From: Lepiota brunneoincarnata
Taxonomy: Eukaryota; Basidiomycota; Agaricomycetes; Agaricales; Agaricaceae
Reading direction: 5' to 3'
Length of the DNA: 64,000 bases
Assembly (NCBI GenBank): GCA_023014365.1
Contig: JAEBUN010000005.1
Span: forward strand, 2,232,001-2,296,000
The notes under the pieces were generated by a model. It worked only from the letters and a program-made list of their open reading frames with translations. It was not told where the DNA came from and made no database searches. Each line of letters begins with the position of its first letter. The stretch's first letter is position 1. This document shows, piece by piece, positions 21,977 through 33,200 of the stretch. A program made the translations under genes and the position numbers.

Positions 21977-24900
21977 TCAGACATACCGTCGCAGACCTAA
22001 AAGGGGTACTGTGGACTCCACAATCGACACAGGAACAGGCTTGGTGAGGATGTCGGCCAACTGCTCAGTGGTTGGTACATGCACTGGATCAATCATTCTT
22101 GCCTCCACTGCATCACGGAGCCAGTAGAGTCAAAGGTCTAGGTGCTTCATTCGTCCGTGGTGTTCTGGATTCTTTGCAACCCGTATTCCTGACTTGTTGT
22201 CAACATAGAGTGTTGAAGGGAAGGAAATGATGTGTCCAATCTCTGAGAGAATGTTGCGCATCCACATGATCTCCTTGCCTGCTTCAACTGCTGCAACATA
22301 CTCAGCTTCAGTAGTAGACAGTGTTACCAATCCCTGACGCTTTGAGGACCATCCTACAGCGCCACCACACACCAGAGTTACATATCCACCTGTTGCTCGT
22401 CCTGTCTCCTTGCAATCACCATGAGAGGCATCTGAGTAGGTTATAAACAACTCGTCATCATTGTTCCCTCTGTAGACTAGCTTATAGTCAGCAGTGCCTT
22501 TGAGGTAACGGAAGAGGTGTTTGACAGCTGCCCAGTGCTGGGGGCCAGGATTGTGATTAAACCGCCCCAGATAAGCAACAGCAAATGCAATGTCGGGACG
22601 AGTCATCGTGGCCAAGTACTGGAGTGCACCCACAGCACTGAGATAGGGAATAGAGCGCATCTGGTCTTGTTCTGCAGGGGAGATTGTGATGTTGGCTAAG
22701 TCAATTCCTGGACTCATAGGAGTCTTCACAGGATTGCAGTCATCCATACCAAACTGTTTGAGCATAGAATCAATATAGTGCGATTGGGAAAGGGAGATGG
22801 TGCGGTTGGGGATGTCCTGAGTGATTTGGATGTTGAGAAGAAAGGAGGTGAGACCAAGATCACGGAGTTTGAAGTGTTTTGACAGCTCAGCTACTGTTCT
22901 GTCCATGGCTTGATTGTTCTTGGACACAAGTGTGATGTCGTCAATGAAGATGGGAACAATAACACGAACGTCACCCTTGCTGTAAACATACACAGAGTTG
23001 TCTGACTTGAGCTTGGTGTAGTCCAAAGAGCTAAAGACGTCATGTAGCTTCTTGTTCCACTGTCTAGCAGCCTGTTTGAGGCCATAGAGCAACTTGGTAA
23101 GCTTGCAAACATGGTTAGGACCTCCCTCGTGGTAGCCTTCAGGTTGGCGCATGTAGATCTCTTCATCCAAGTCCCCATAAGTGAAGGCAGATGAAATGTC
23201 GACAGAACGAAGTGAATAGCCTTCTTTGGCTGCCAAGGCCAGAATGAGGCGTAAGGATGCAGGGCGATATGTGGGAGCAAAGACTTCAGTATAGTCAAAT
23301 CCAGGGCGTTGAGAGTACCCTTTTGTGACCAACCTAGCCTTGTAGCGCTTTACGGAGCCATCAGCCTTGAGCTTGACTCGGAACACCCAACCTGAGTTGA
23401 TAACTGTCTTGCCAGGAGGGAGCTCAACAATTTGCCAAGTGTTGTTACCCATCAAAGACATCATCTCATCATTGCAAGCACCTCGCCATTGAGTCCCATC
23501 AGGTGCAGACATTGCAGCCTTGAAGGTACGGAAGCCTGGGTCCTCTGTGTTGCCAGCAAACTCAACATCTTGAAAGCCATCCTCAACAGCTAGATCAGCT
23601 TCCTCCTCATCATCACTGTCAGGGACAGGAGGTGGAGGATCTCTGACTTTCCACCACTCACCAGGTGACCGTCTCACACGTGCAGAGCATCATGGAGCAG
23701 TTGGGAGCAATGGTGGTACAGGAGGCAGCGCAACATCAAGAGGAGGCGCAGGAACAGGAGGAATGATAGGAGGTGGAGCAGGGAGTGGTACATCTTGAGG
23801 AGGATGATGTTAGGAGTGCCCTGTGACATGCCAGGATGTGCTATATGCACTCCTGTGGTGAGCAGTGTGCACTTGTCTTATTGTGCTCTGAACAGTCCCA
23901 CTTGTTTGTTGTTGTGTTTGTGGACTTGTAGATAGGCCTGGACGCTTTTGGTAGCTAGTCATGTGATCTAGACATGGACTTGCACCTGTGGACGCTTTTG
24001 GGACTTCCAGTCTCTCACAGCTGTCCACAGGTGAGTAGTTAGTTCTATCTCCACTCGAGTCTCTCACAGCTGTCCACAGCTTGTTCCTTTCGTTTCTAGT
24101 CGTTCCCTTCACGTAATACACTCGTTCCTTCGCTGTTAGGACTCCTTACCAGTCCCCCAATGCTCCTGCTTCAACAGATGAATAGGAATGGATGGAATGA
24201 CTGGAGGCACCCCCTCATCATCAAGAGGTGGTACTCCCTTAGAATGTGGAGAGGAGGGTGGTAATGGAGTTGGTGCAGTGGGTCGAGGAGTAAATCCTGG
24301 ATTGGAGTTGGAATGTGAGGGAAAGTTAGACGGAGCAGATGGGACAGCCAGTGGACGTGGTGCAGTCATCTGCACACTAGACAGTCCAGGGAAGTGCCGT
24401 TCGTCAAAGTCGGCTCTCTCTGAGATCACAACTTGTTTAGTCACAGGATTGTAAAACCTCCATGCCTTGTAGCCAATAGGATAGCCAATGAATATACACC
24501 GTTGCATATGTGGTCCAAGTGATGTCCGCTTGTCTTTCTGCACATGAACATATGCAGTGCACCCCCAGACTCGTAGGTGAGCAACATCAGGCTTACGTTT
24601 GTAAAAGGCCTCATAAGGAGTGGTGTTGGGAAGGGGAGCAGTAGGGAGGCGATTCCAGACATGAATCATTGCAGTGAGGCACTCGCCCCAAAATGAAGGA
24701 GGGAGATGGGCTTCAGCAAGCATCGCAGTGATATGCTCACCCATTGTCCGATTAGCGCGTTCAGCCAAACCATTCTGTTGGGGCCAGTTGCGCGCAGAGT
24801 GTTTCCGCTCAATCCCACAGTCAGTGGTGAATTTGATGAAGGCATTAGACATGTATTCACCCCCTTTATCATCCTGAAGTGCACAAATCTTGCGGGAGAG

Positions 24901-26607
24901 CTGGTTCTCTGCCCAAGACTTGAAAGTGCGAAATGCATCAAATGCCTCCGATTTCTTCTTTAGGAAGTAAGCTGCTCGGAATCGTGTTGAGTCGTCAATG
25001 AACGTGATCCTGTACTTGTAACCTCGATTGGTAGGTACAGGGAGTGGTCCATGAAGATCTGAGTGCACAAGGTCAAGTGGTGCACATGTATGATTGGTCG
25101 AGGGAGGAAATGAGGGAGCGTGCATCTTGCCAGCCAAGCAAGGTTCACAAACAGGATCGGGAGGTGTCTGAGAGGTGAGAGTGAGACCAGTCACCAATTG
25201 CTGGGAGATCATCTTCTTCACATCAGCATAGTTCTGGTGGATAAGCCTTCTGTGCCAGAGTGACAAGTCAAGAGGGAAAGAAATAGAAGCTGCAGAAGTG
25301 AGCTGGGAAGCAATGGTGACTCCCTCAAGCACAGCAGTGTTGTTAGAACGGATCCTAGCACAGAACAGAGTCTTCCTATCCCTCTGGAAGTCCATAGACG
25401 AAGCAGAGATGTGTATATTAAGGCCTTTATGCCTAGTAAGGTAGAGGCAAGACAGGAGATTGCTCTGAAGCTGAGGAACATGGAGAACTCGTGAAAACTG
25501 CACTGCACTCGTCGCTTTTCCCCCTACAACTGGCTGAAACACCACAGAGCCTACCCCAGCTGAGTAAATGACTGAATCATCAGCTAACCGGACAGGAATG
25601 CGAAGGGGAGCATAGGAATGCATCCAGTGACGATGTGGGGTCATATGAGAAGTAGCCCCTGAGTCTGCAAGCCAATCAACATCAGAGGAGAGCTGGGAAG
25701 GTGTGGGGGAGGTTATACTCGCGTTTCCAGCAAATTCTGTGGTGCTGAGCGCGTTTTCGGATGCAGGAGAGGGCAGGGAGTCTTGTGACACGTCCTGGGC
25801 CTTGTTGGCACGGTTCCTGGGCCGTCTAGAGCGCGATTTTGACGTGTTTTCGCGTGCATCCTTCTGGGCATCCAAAAAGGAGTAGCACTTGAGCAGTGTG
25901 TGGCCAGGCTTGTCACAAAATTCGCATTTCCCGGATGAAGGAGTGGGTGCAGAGCGTGTTGCCAGTGCCTGGGAGGAGCCTGCAGTGTCCCCAGCACGTC
26001 TACGACGTTGAATATCCTCTGTGACGAAAGCCTGGTGCACAGAAGCCTTGTCAAGTTTGTCCATGAGCAGGAGGGAAGAGGTGAATGAGGAGAATTCCTC
26101 AGCAGGGAGGGCTCTAATGAGAGCCATGGAGGCCAGTTCTTCATCCAGCTGGGCTAGTGTGAATCCAGAGGGGCGGAGATTCGCGATTTTTCGAGTATTT
26201 TCGTCCACCCTGTTCATCAGAGCCTGCAGGGACTCGTCCTCTTGCTTCCTGATGCTGAATAAGTCGTCATACGCGTTAAAATGCGTCCCAGCACGCTTTT
26301 GGAGGTGTATTTGCTCTAGGGCCTTCCACATCTTCACAGGATCGTCCTGAATCAAGTTGAAGTGGATCCTTTGGTCAGGTTCCACCATGAGAAACAGCCA
26401 GCCAGCTGCCTTGTCCGCTTTAGCCTCCCAAGCTTCCTTAGCCTGATATTCTTCTTTGGTGGGGGGAGATGAGAGTGAGGGACTTAGCATAGAACCAGAT
26501 ACCACTCTCCACAGCCCAGAAGCTCGAAACCACGCCTCCATCTCTCCAGACCATGTGGGGTAGTTGGAAGCGTTCAATTTGTCGAAATGGGGAGTGCTGG
26601 AAGCCAT
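21977..26607 (-). pseudogene. Copia-1 gag-pol polyprotein, two stops and one LTR insertion
   Basis: It starts MASSTPHFDKLNASNYPTW at 26607. In order: gag with zinc knuckle CEFCDKPGHTLLKC; protease DSGAT; GAG-pre-integrase with CEPC; integrase with HSDLHGP, the QDDKGGEY region and QQNGLAERAN; a Pro-rich linker carrying the solo LTR; reverse transcriptase with FIDD and YGLKQAARQW; and RNase H ending with LADILTKP. The frame matches across the LTR once 374 bp are discounted. Stops are TGA at 23690-23692 in the linker and TGA at 22130-22132 in the KHLDL region; both look like CGA to TGA. All catalytic residues I can see are intact, so only these lesions disable it. Confidence 0.9.
23808..24176 (+). 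repeat. Copia solo LTR, 369 bp, nested in Copia-1, TSD GATGA
   Basis: It is flanked by GATGA at 23803-23807 and 24177-24181 and is nearly identical to the solo LTR at 12999-13367, including the extra 49-bp copy. Its orientation is opposite to the host copia. Confidence 0.95.
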
Positions 26608-26662
26608 TGGGAGAGGCAGAAATGAGTGAAAGGGTAAAAACGCGTTTTGAAGCTGTTATAGC

Positions 26663-26677
26663 CCGGGGCCCATAACC
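26663..26677 (-). promoter_or_regulatory. Copia-1 primer-binding site (initiator tRNA-Met half-molecule type)
   Basis: Immediately inside the 5' LTR the minus strand reads GGTTATGGGCCCCGG. GGTTATGGGCCC is complementary to the anticodon loop and 3' side of eukaryotic initiator tRNA-Met (GGGCCCAUAACC), the site used by Drosophila copia and yeast Ty5 with a cleaved tRNA. The same sequence follows the Copia-2 LTR. Confidence 0.75.
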
Positions 26678-26997
26678 TGTTGAAGCAGGAGCGTTGGGGG
26701 ACTGGTAAGGAGTCCTAACAGCAAAGGAACAAGTGTATTACGCGAAGGGAACGACTAGAAATGAAAGGAACAAGCTGTGGACAGCTGTGAGAGACTGGAA
26801 GTCCCAAAAGCGTCCACAGGTGCAAGTCCATGTCTAGATCATATGACTAGCTACCAAAAGCGTCCAGGCCTATCTACAAGTCCACAAACACAACAACAAA
26901 CAAGTGGGACTGTTCAGAGCACAATGAGACAAGTGCACACTGCCCACCACAGGAGTACATATAGCACATCCTGGCATGTCACAGGGCACTCCTAACA
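26678..26997 (-). repeat. Copia-1 5' LTR, 320 bp
   Basis: Same ends and length as the 3' LTR. It has the short form with a single CTCTCACAGCTGTCCACAG segment. Confidence 0.95.
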
Positions 26998-27002
26998 AGA
27001 AG

Positions 27003-27249
27003 GAGGGTGGAACAGACACAGCCACTCCGGATGCTTGGGTGCCCCGACAACCTCATCCCCATCAGGGTCAGAGGAGGACGGAACGCGGCGGATAGAGCGC
27101 CAAGGCAGCTCCTGTAGTAAGAACATATCCACTTCATCTTTGAATTGTTCCAGTAGTGAGTCTACAAGAATGTAACTACGGAATACATTCTGAGACCAGA
27201 CACGGCACGCTCTCCTCAATCTCCTAGGTTCCTGATGGTCCCTATTCAT
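27003..27249 (-). pseudogene. LINE copy E ORF2 N-terminal segment
   Basis: About 82 codons from MNRDHQEPRR through the first endonuclease motif (QELPW, where copies A and B have QEPPW). The segment ends at the Copia-1 target duplication. Confidence 0.85.
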
Positions 27250-28083
27250 TGGGGTAAGCGAGGTTGACGCGGCAGGGAACGGACCCTTACCGGAGAATCA
27301 TATCGGCGCTCAATCCACTCCCAATCAAAGCGTCAAGCCCAGAATGGGCAGGCCGAAGCTGAAGCAGCATGAATGCTGCCGCAATTCACACAAACAGGGG
27401 CGTGAGGGCAGGGGCGGTCAGCGGGGGTGGGGGCAATGGGCGGCCTGTGGTTGGGCTGCCCCTTGCAACACGACACAAACGCCCGATGGTTAGTCAGGGA
27501 ATGCGGACTGCCGCAGTGAGAGCAGCGGATAGCCTCGCGACGGCAGGCTAGAGAAGGGTGCCCCCACTTCCAGCAGCGCTGGCAGAGGGGGACGCCGGGG
27601 TTGGCCTTCGCAGGGATGATCCTGTATGGAGTGCCGTCGATGGTGATGATGCGTCGCAAGACCGTCTTTGCGTTAGACCCCTGCTGGGAGTCCCAGATCT
27701 CAAAGAACATGGTAGCCGTGTCAGCGGCCCTCGAGTTCTTGACAATGCGCGGCCTGGTGGCCAGCACAAAATACTCAGACCATACAGAACGCTGCATGGC
27801 CTTGACAACCCTGTCGGGCGTAAGCCAGGGCTGACCGCCCTGGAACATAGGCGCATTGAGGAGCTTGAGGTAGCTCTTTGACCGGGGAAGGTTCGCATCC
27901 ACAACAGCCTGAGGCCAGTTTGCACGGACCACGTTCCTGATAGTGCTGATGTCCAGTTCACTGGGCACGGCGGTGGTGTAGCACGCTACATGTGCGTCCA
28001 TCTGCTGGACCCACTCGATGCGAATGAGTGAACCTGCAGAAGTCAGGGCAGTGGCAGCCACCCGATGAATCTCTGTGCAGACG
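27246..28083 (-). pseudogene. LINE copy E ORF1, C-terminal fragment with a stop
   Basis: The translation follows copy B ORF1 from the VCTEIHRV region through the zinc knuckles CQRCWKWGHPSLAC, CSHCGSPHS and CVNCGS. A stop follows CPFWA at about 27330-27332, where copies A and B have His-Arg. It is truncated at its N-terminal side by Gypsy-1. Confidence 0.82.
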
Positions 28084-28744
28084 TGTCATATCCACACCAA
28101 ACCTAGAGCTTAACCATTAGGCTTCGGCTTCTCGACTCCACGTGTGCTCCACACGACAACCCTATGCCCTCCGACTTGGCCCCAACTGGCTCCGACCGCA
28201 ACCCTTCGCCCCGATCACGCGACCTACCTCTACACGTGCCACAATCACCTGACCCTCGGTGCTCCCATTGTCCAGTTCTCCATTCTCCGTCCGTAATCAG
28301 AATACGTTACCAGTCTCCATACCCGTACCGGTCTCCATTCCATTCGAAATTATTCGTAATCTGCTTGTAACCATATGGGTCTCCGCTTCGCTCCGCACGT
28401 AGTCAGTACGAGTCATAATTCGTCGAGCTAGTAGTATATATACCGTAGGCACTTGGCTTGTACTCCTCAGTCTGATAATCGAATTGAGCAGCGGACCAGT
28501 CCCCTGTTCCCTATCCTCCTCTCTCTCTGCCTCGCTCCGCTTCGGCCCCGACTTCCTGAAATACGGACTCGGACAGTAGGAGGGCACAGCACATAAGCTG
28601 AGGCCGCAAGTCCACTCTCCGCCCGAAGTACTCCGCCTCGGTCCCGCCGTCTACGTACTGACGTTGTCCCGTCCCCCGGTTACCTTATACCAAGGATACC
28701 ACCCCGACCCTCTGCTTCGGTTCCGACCCGCACCGGCTCTAACA
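28084..28744 (+). repeat. Gypsy-1 5' LTR, 661 bp
   Basis: TGTCATATCC...GGCTCTAACA. It carries a TATA box at 28435-28442 and the predicted transcript start about 30 nt downstream. Confidence 0.95.
28435..28479 (+). promoter_or_regulatory. Gypsy-1 TATA box and predicted self-primer region of the transcript
   Basis: TATATATA at 28435-28442 lies 32 nt upstream of TCAGTCTGATAAT (28467-28479). That 13-mer is the perfect reverse complement of 28747-28759, just inside the LTR. If transcription starts at or near 28467 the RNA 5' end can fold back onto the primer-binding site. Confidence 0.7.
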
Positions 28745-28746
28745 GT

Positions 28747-28759
28747 ATTATCAGACTGA
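28747..28759 (+). promoter_or_regulatory. Gypsy-1 self-priming primer-binding site
   Basis: ATTATCAGACTGA begins two nucleotides after the LTR and does not resemble a tRNA 3' end with its TGG. It pairs over 13 of 13 bases with 28467-28479, with the primer 3' end facing the LTR, the geometry required for minus-strand strong-stop synthesis. Confidence 0.7.
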
Positions 28760-28797
28760 AACTCCTCCTGTCCATTACACTCTAATCCTTTCTAACC

Positions 28798-30204
28798 ATG
28801 GTCTCTCGAACAGTCACCCGTCCCTGCACTCGGGTAACTCCAGCCGCTCGCCGTAGCAAACGCATCATTCGACAATCTCCTTCCGAGGAATTACAACCCA
28901 ACCCCCCGAGGGTTTCTCCCCCTCGCCAACAATCCATCGTGCCCTCAACTCCAGACCGGTTCAGTGAAGATATTCAACCTTCACTATTCCAGACTCCCGA
29001 CGGCCCCGACGGTGGCCCCAACCCAAATCCTGATCCCAGCGACCCTGGTGATCCCGACGACTACCCTGACAATGGGGACGGACCCCCGGACGACGACGAA
29101 CCGTCAGACAACAACGACAATAATAACAACATTCCGCCTGGCAACACCCAAAATGACCATGACCAACTCCTGCTCCGAGTTTTCCAACGAATAGCCGATC
29201 AAATGGACGGCCGTGGGAACTCTCAACCCCCACAGCCTCCCCGAACCCCCCGTACCAAGGCTCGCGAACCTGACATCTTTACAGGTTCCGACCCCACCAA
29301 ACTCAAACCTTTCCTCTTCCAATGTCGACTCTACTTCCGTACTAACCCGGCCCAGTTCGCTATCCCCGCCACCAAGGTCAACTTCGCGTTGACGTACCTT
29401 ACCGGCGTGGCCCAGCAACACTTCGAAATCGGCCTCGACGAGGCCGACAACCATGGAATAATGCACGATTGGATCGAGGACTGGGATCAGTTCACCCTGG
29501 AACTGCAGACCAATTTTGGTCCCGCGGATCCGACCGGAGAAGCTGCTGAGCAGCTTGACTCCCTCCGAATGTGCTATGACGAAAAGATCGCCGTCTACAA
29601 CGTCGACTTTCTCTGTCTGGCCAGCCAACTCCGCTGGGGTGATGAGGTATTCTGTCACCGCTACTACAAAGGCCTCCCCGACCACATCCAGGACATTCTG
29701 TCCAATCGGCCCGACGGCAAGCCCGACACCTTCATCGAAATGTGAGCAGCAGCGATGAAGATCAATGCTCGCTACTGGGAATGCCAACGCGAGAAGGCCC
29801 GCGCCAAAGCCGCTTTGGACCCGACCGCCTCTAGGAAACCTGGAGGCAACCCATCCCCTTCCACCGCGACAAACCATCAACCTGCTGCCAAGCCTGCCAA
29901 CAGTAACAACAAAGGCAGCACCCCCAGTAATAACATCTTCAAGGGCAATCTGCCCAACCCGTCTGCCGGTCAGAAATCGGCCCCGCCAAAGTCCGACCTT
30001 ACTAGTAAACTTGGTAAGGACGGTAAATTAACCCCCGAGGAACATCAACGACGTTTCAACAATAACCTCTGCCTTGTCTGCGCAGATCCCAATCACAGGG
30101 CTGCCAACTGCGACAAGAAGAAATTCCCTGACGCCAAGGCTAAAGGCCGACAGGCTCAGATTTCCGAGACAGACGCGCCGGCTCTCCCGAGCTCGGAAAA
30201 ATAG
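28798..30204 (+). pseudogene. Gypsy-1 gag, one in-frame stop
   Basis: The frame has 468 codons from MVSRTVTRPCTRVTPAARR to TAG at 30202-30204, with a TGA at 29743-29745 after FIEM. The N-terminal 150 residues are Pro/Asp/Asn-rich. A capsid-like helical region follows (FLFQCRLYFRTNPAQF, TYLTGVAQQHFE), then a basic spacer and one CCHC knuckle CLVCADPNHRAANC near residue 423. Gag would form the particle and package the RNA. The stop is probably a former CGA. The gag end sits on an A5 run where pol begins in the -1 frame. Confidence 0.88.
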
Positions 30205-33200
30205 TCGGCGGTCCTCAGGCCTCTGCACAGACTGAGGATCGCATTGAACTCTGCTGTGCTCCAGAGAGTTTCCGTCTCAATGCGTCCGCTCTTTCCGATC
30301 CAAACTCTCTTCATATTACATTAACTTCTCCTTTAGTTACTTTGTTACCCTCTGTTTCCACTCCTGTACTCTCCGCTTCGGACCCGCTTTCTACAACGGA
30401 CAATGTAGTTAGTTCTGACTTTTCTTCTTCTTTTTCTCCTTTCAAAGCTCTTGTTGATAGTGGTTCTACTCACTGTTTTGTGGACTCTTCTTTCGTTCGT
30501 TCTCATAGTATTCCAACCTCGTCCATCCTGGCTATTGAACTTCGGTTATTTGATGGGACCTCAAACGCCTACATTACGGAGCTTGCGCAACTGCCTGTAT
30601 CCTTCCCCTCCGGTGAATCTATCATTTTGGACACTTATGTCACCCAGCTCGACTTTTCCTGTTCTGTGGTCTTAGGACACAACTGGCTCACCCGCTACAA
30701 TCCATTGATTGACTGGGCTTTGGGCAGTATTACTTTCCGGCCATCCCTACTCGAGAATCCTGCTTCTGTCTCTACCTGCGTCGCACCCGCATCGGCTCCG
30801 CCTATGGCCGCCCCTGACTCTCCTGACCTAGGTTCACCACCCCTGTCCGGGACCTCGTCCCAATCTGTCCCCCTTGCGAAACCGCACATCTCCTTGATAA
30901 ACGCTCCTGCCTTTATCCACGCTGCCAAGCTCCCTGGCTCCCAACAATTCCGAATCAATCTTTCCGCCGCCTCCGCATCGGCCGCGTCCTCTTCTGTCTC
31001 CGAGGAACCGCCTGACCTCTCGTCCATCCCCGAGGAATACCACGAGTTCGCTGACGTTTTCAGTAAATCGCGTGCTGACACACTTGCTCCACACCGCCCT
31101 TACAACCTCCAGATTAACCTAGAGGATGGTGGTCAGCCTCCGGTCGGTACCATTTACTCCCTTTCACAATCGGAGCTTGGAGCTCTACGTGATTTTATTG
31201 ACGAACATTTATCTATTGGTTTCATCCGCCCCTCCACTTCCCCTCATGGAGCCCCGGTCCTCTTCGTCAAGAAAAAGGACGGCTCCCTCCGCTTATGCGT
31301 TGATTTTAGAGGTCTCAACTGTATTACCAAGAAGGACCGCTATCCCCTTCCGCTCATCTCCGACCTCTTAGACTCCCCTCGCAAAGCTCACGTATATACC
31401 AAGATCGACCTCCGCCACGCCTACCATCTTGTCCGCGTTGCTGACGGCGACGAATGGAAGACCGCCTTTCGAACCCGCTACGGCTCCTTCGAATGGATGG
31501 TTATGCCTTTCGGCCTCACCAATGCCCCCGCCACCTTCCAGTGGTTCATGAACGATATATTCAAGGACATGCTCGACGTCTGCGTTACTATCTACCTTGA
31601 CGACATTCTGATATACTCCGACAACCATAGTATCCATCGTGACCAAGTCAAGGAGGTCCTCAAGCGGCTCCGCCAACACGGTCTATACGCCCGCCCTGAC
31701 AAATGCCAGTTCCACTCTGACACAGTGGAATATCTCGGCTACATTCTCTCCCCCGATGGCCTCCAAATGGACCAATCTAAGGTCAAGACCATCCAGGAGT
31801 GGCCTGAGCCTAAGAAAGTCAAGGACATCCAGTCCTTCTTAGGCTTCGCCAATTTCTACCGTCGCTTCATTCACGGATACTCCGACATCGTCGTTCCGCT
31901 CACTCGCCTCACCCGCAAAGACGTGAAGTGGAATTTTACTGATGATTGTCGCGAGGCCTTTAACTCCCTGAAGGAAGCATTTATCTCCGCCCCCGTCCTC
32001 ACTCCTTGGGTCCCCAACGCTCAGATCATTGTCGAGACCGACGCCTCCGACTACGCCCTTGCAGCAATCCTCTCTATCGTCACCGACGATGGGGAGGTCC
32101 ATCCCGTTGCATTCCATTCCCGCACCTTTAACACGGCCGAACTCAACTATGACACTCACGACAAGGAACTCCTGGCGATATTCGAAGCCTTTCGCATCTG
32201 GCGGCACTATCTCGAAGGTGCCCCCCTTGCTATTGATGTGGTCACTGACCACAAGAACCTCGAATACTTCTGCACCACCAAGATCCTGACTTGCTGCCAA
32301 GCTCGTTGGTCCGAGTTCCTATCCCAATTCCACCTCGTCATCCGTTTCTGACCCGGCCGCCTCGGCACCAAGCCTGACGCCCTAACTAGACGATGGGACG
32401 TCTATCCTAAAGGGGGGAATAGCGACTATGCATCAGTCAACCCGCACAACTTCCGGCCTGTGTTCACTCACGAACAGCTCACGGCCTCCGTCCGTGCCAC
32501 CACTCTTTACGCCCCTTCCCTTCGCGCAGCTGTAGTCATGGACCTCGATCAGCTACACCGCGATATTCTCGCCGCCCTACCAGCGGATCCGACCACTTCC
32601 GCCCATCTTGCCAGCCCAGAAGGCCGTTGGTCGGTTAATGATAAAGGTTTCCTCCTCTTAGACGACAGAATCTACGTCCCTGACGCCGACAATCTCCAAC
32701 TTCGGGTCCTCCAGTACAAGCATGATCACGTCCTAGCCGGCCACTTCGGTCAGAATAAAACGCTGGAACTCATCCGGCGCGAATACACCTGGCCTAGCGT
32801 CCGCACCTTCGTCAAGGATTTCTGTAAGTCTTGCGTCACCTGTATGAGGTCTAAACCCCAGCGCCATCGCCCCTACGGTCTCCTTAAGCAACTCCCCATC
32901 CCCGAACGCCCTTGGAATTCAATCTCCATGGACTTCATCGAAAAACTTCCCGCCTCCTCCGGCTATGACGCCATCCTGGTAATCGTTGACAGACTCACCA
33001 AACAATCCCTCTTCATTCCGACTTATGATACCGTCACTTCCTCCGACCTCGCCCACCTATTCGTCCTCCACGTCTTCTCTAAGCACGGCGTGCCCGAACA
33101 TGTTACCTCCGACTGCGGCTCCGAATTCGTCTCCCACTTCTTCCACTCATTGGGACAAGCCCTTGACATGAAGCTACATTTCACCTCGGGCTACCATCCA

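Larger units (their letters stand above)
21627..26997 (-). mobile_element. Copia-1: full-length Ty1/copia LTR retrotransposon, TSD AGAAG
   Basis: Two 320-bp LTRs (21627-21946 and 26678-26997) enclose one gag-pol frame on the minus strand. The LTRs differ at about six positions, all transitions, so the insertion is fairly young. The order gag, protease, integrase, reverse transcriptase, RNase H is diagnostic of copia. The flanking AGAAG repeats are exact. A 369-bp solo LTR of the longer subfamily is nested between integrase and reverse transcriptase. Excluding it and its duplication, the element is about 5.0 kb. Confidence 0.95.
27003..28083 (-). mobile_element. LINE copy E, start of ORF2 and ORF1 part
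   Basis: This continues the LINE at 18012-21626 beyond Copia-1. It carries the ORF2 start at 27249 (MNRDHQEPRR) and the last two fifths or so of ORF1. It is cut at 28083 by the 5' LTR of Gypsy-1. The expected 5' part of this LINE is not found on the other side of Gypsy-1. Confidence 0.88.

Noticed and set aside
29104..29880. Long antisense frame opposite Gypsy-1 gag
   Set aside because: A codon-bias shadow of gag, with no domain and no support in the other copies; unlike the antisense gene at 34077-35162 it has no splice layout.
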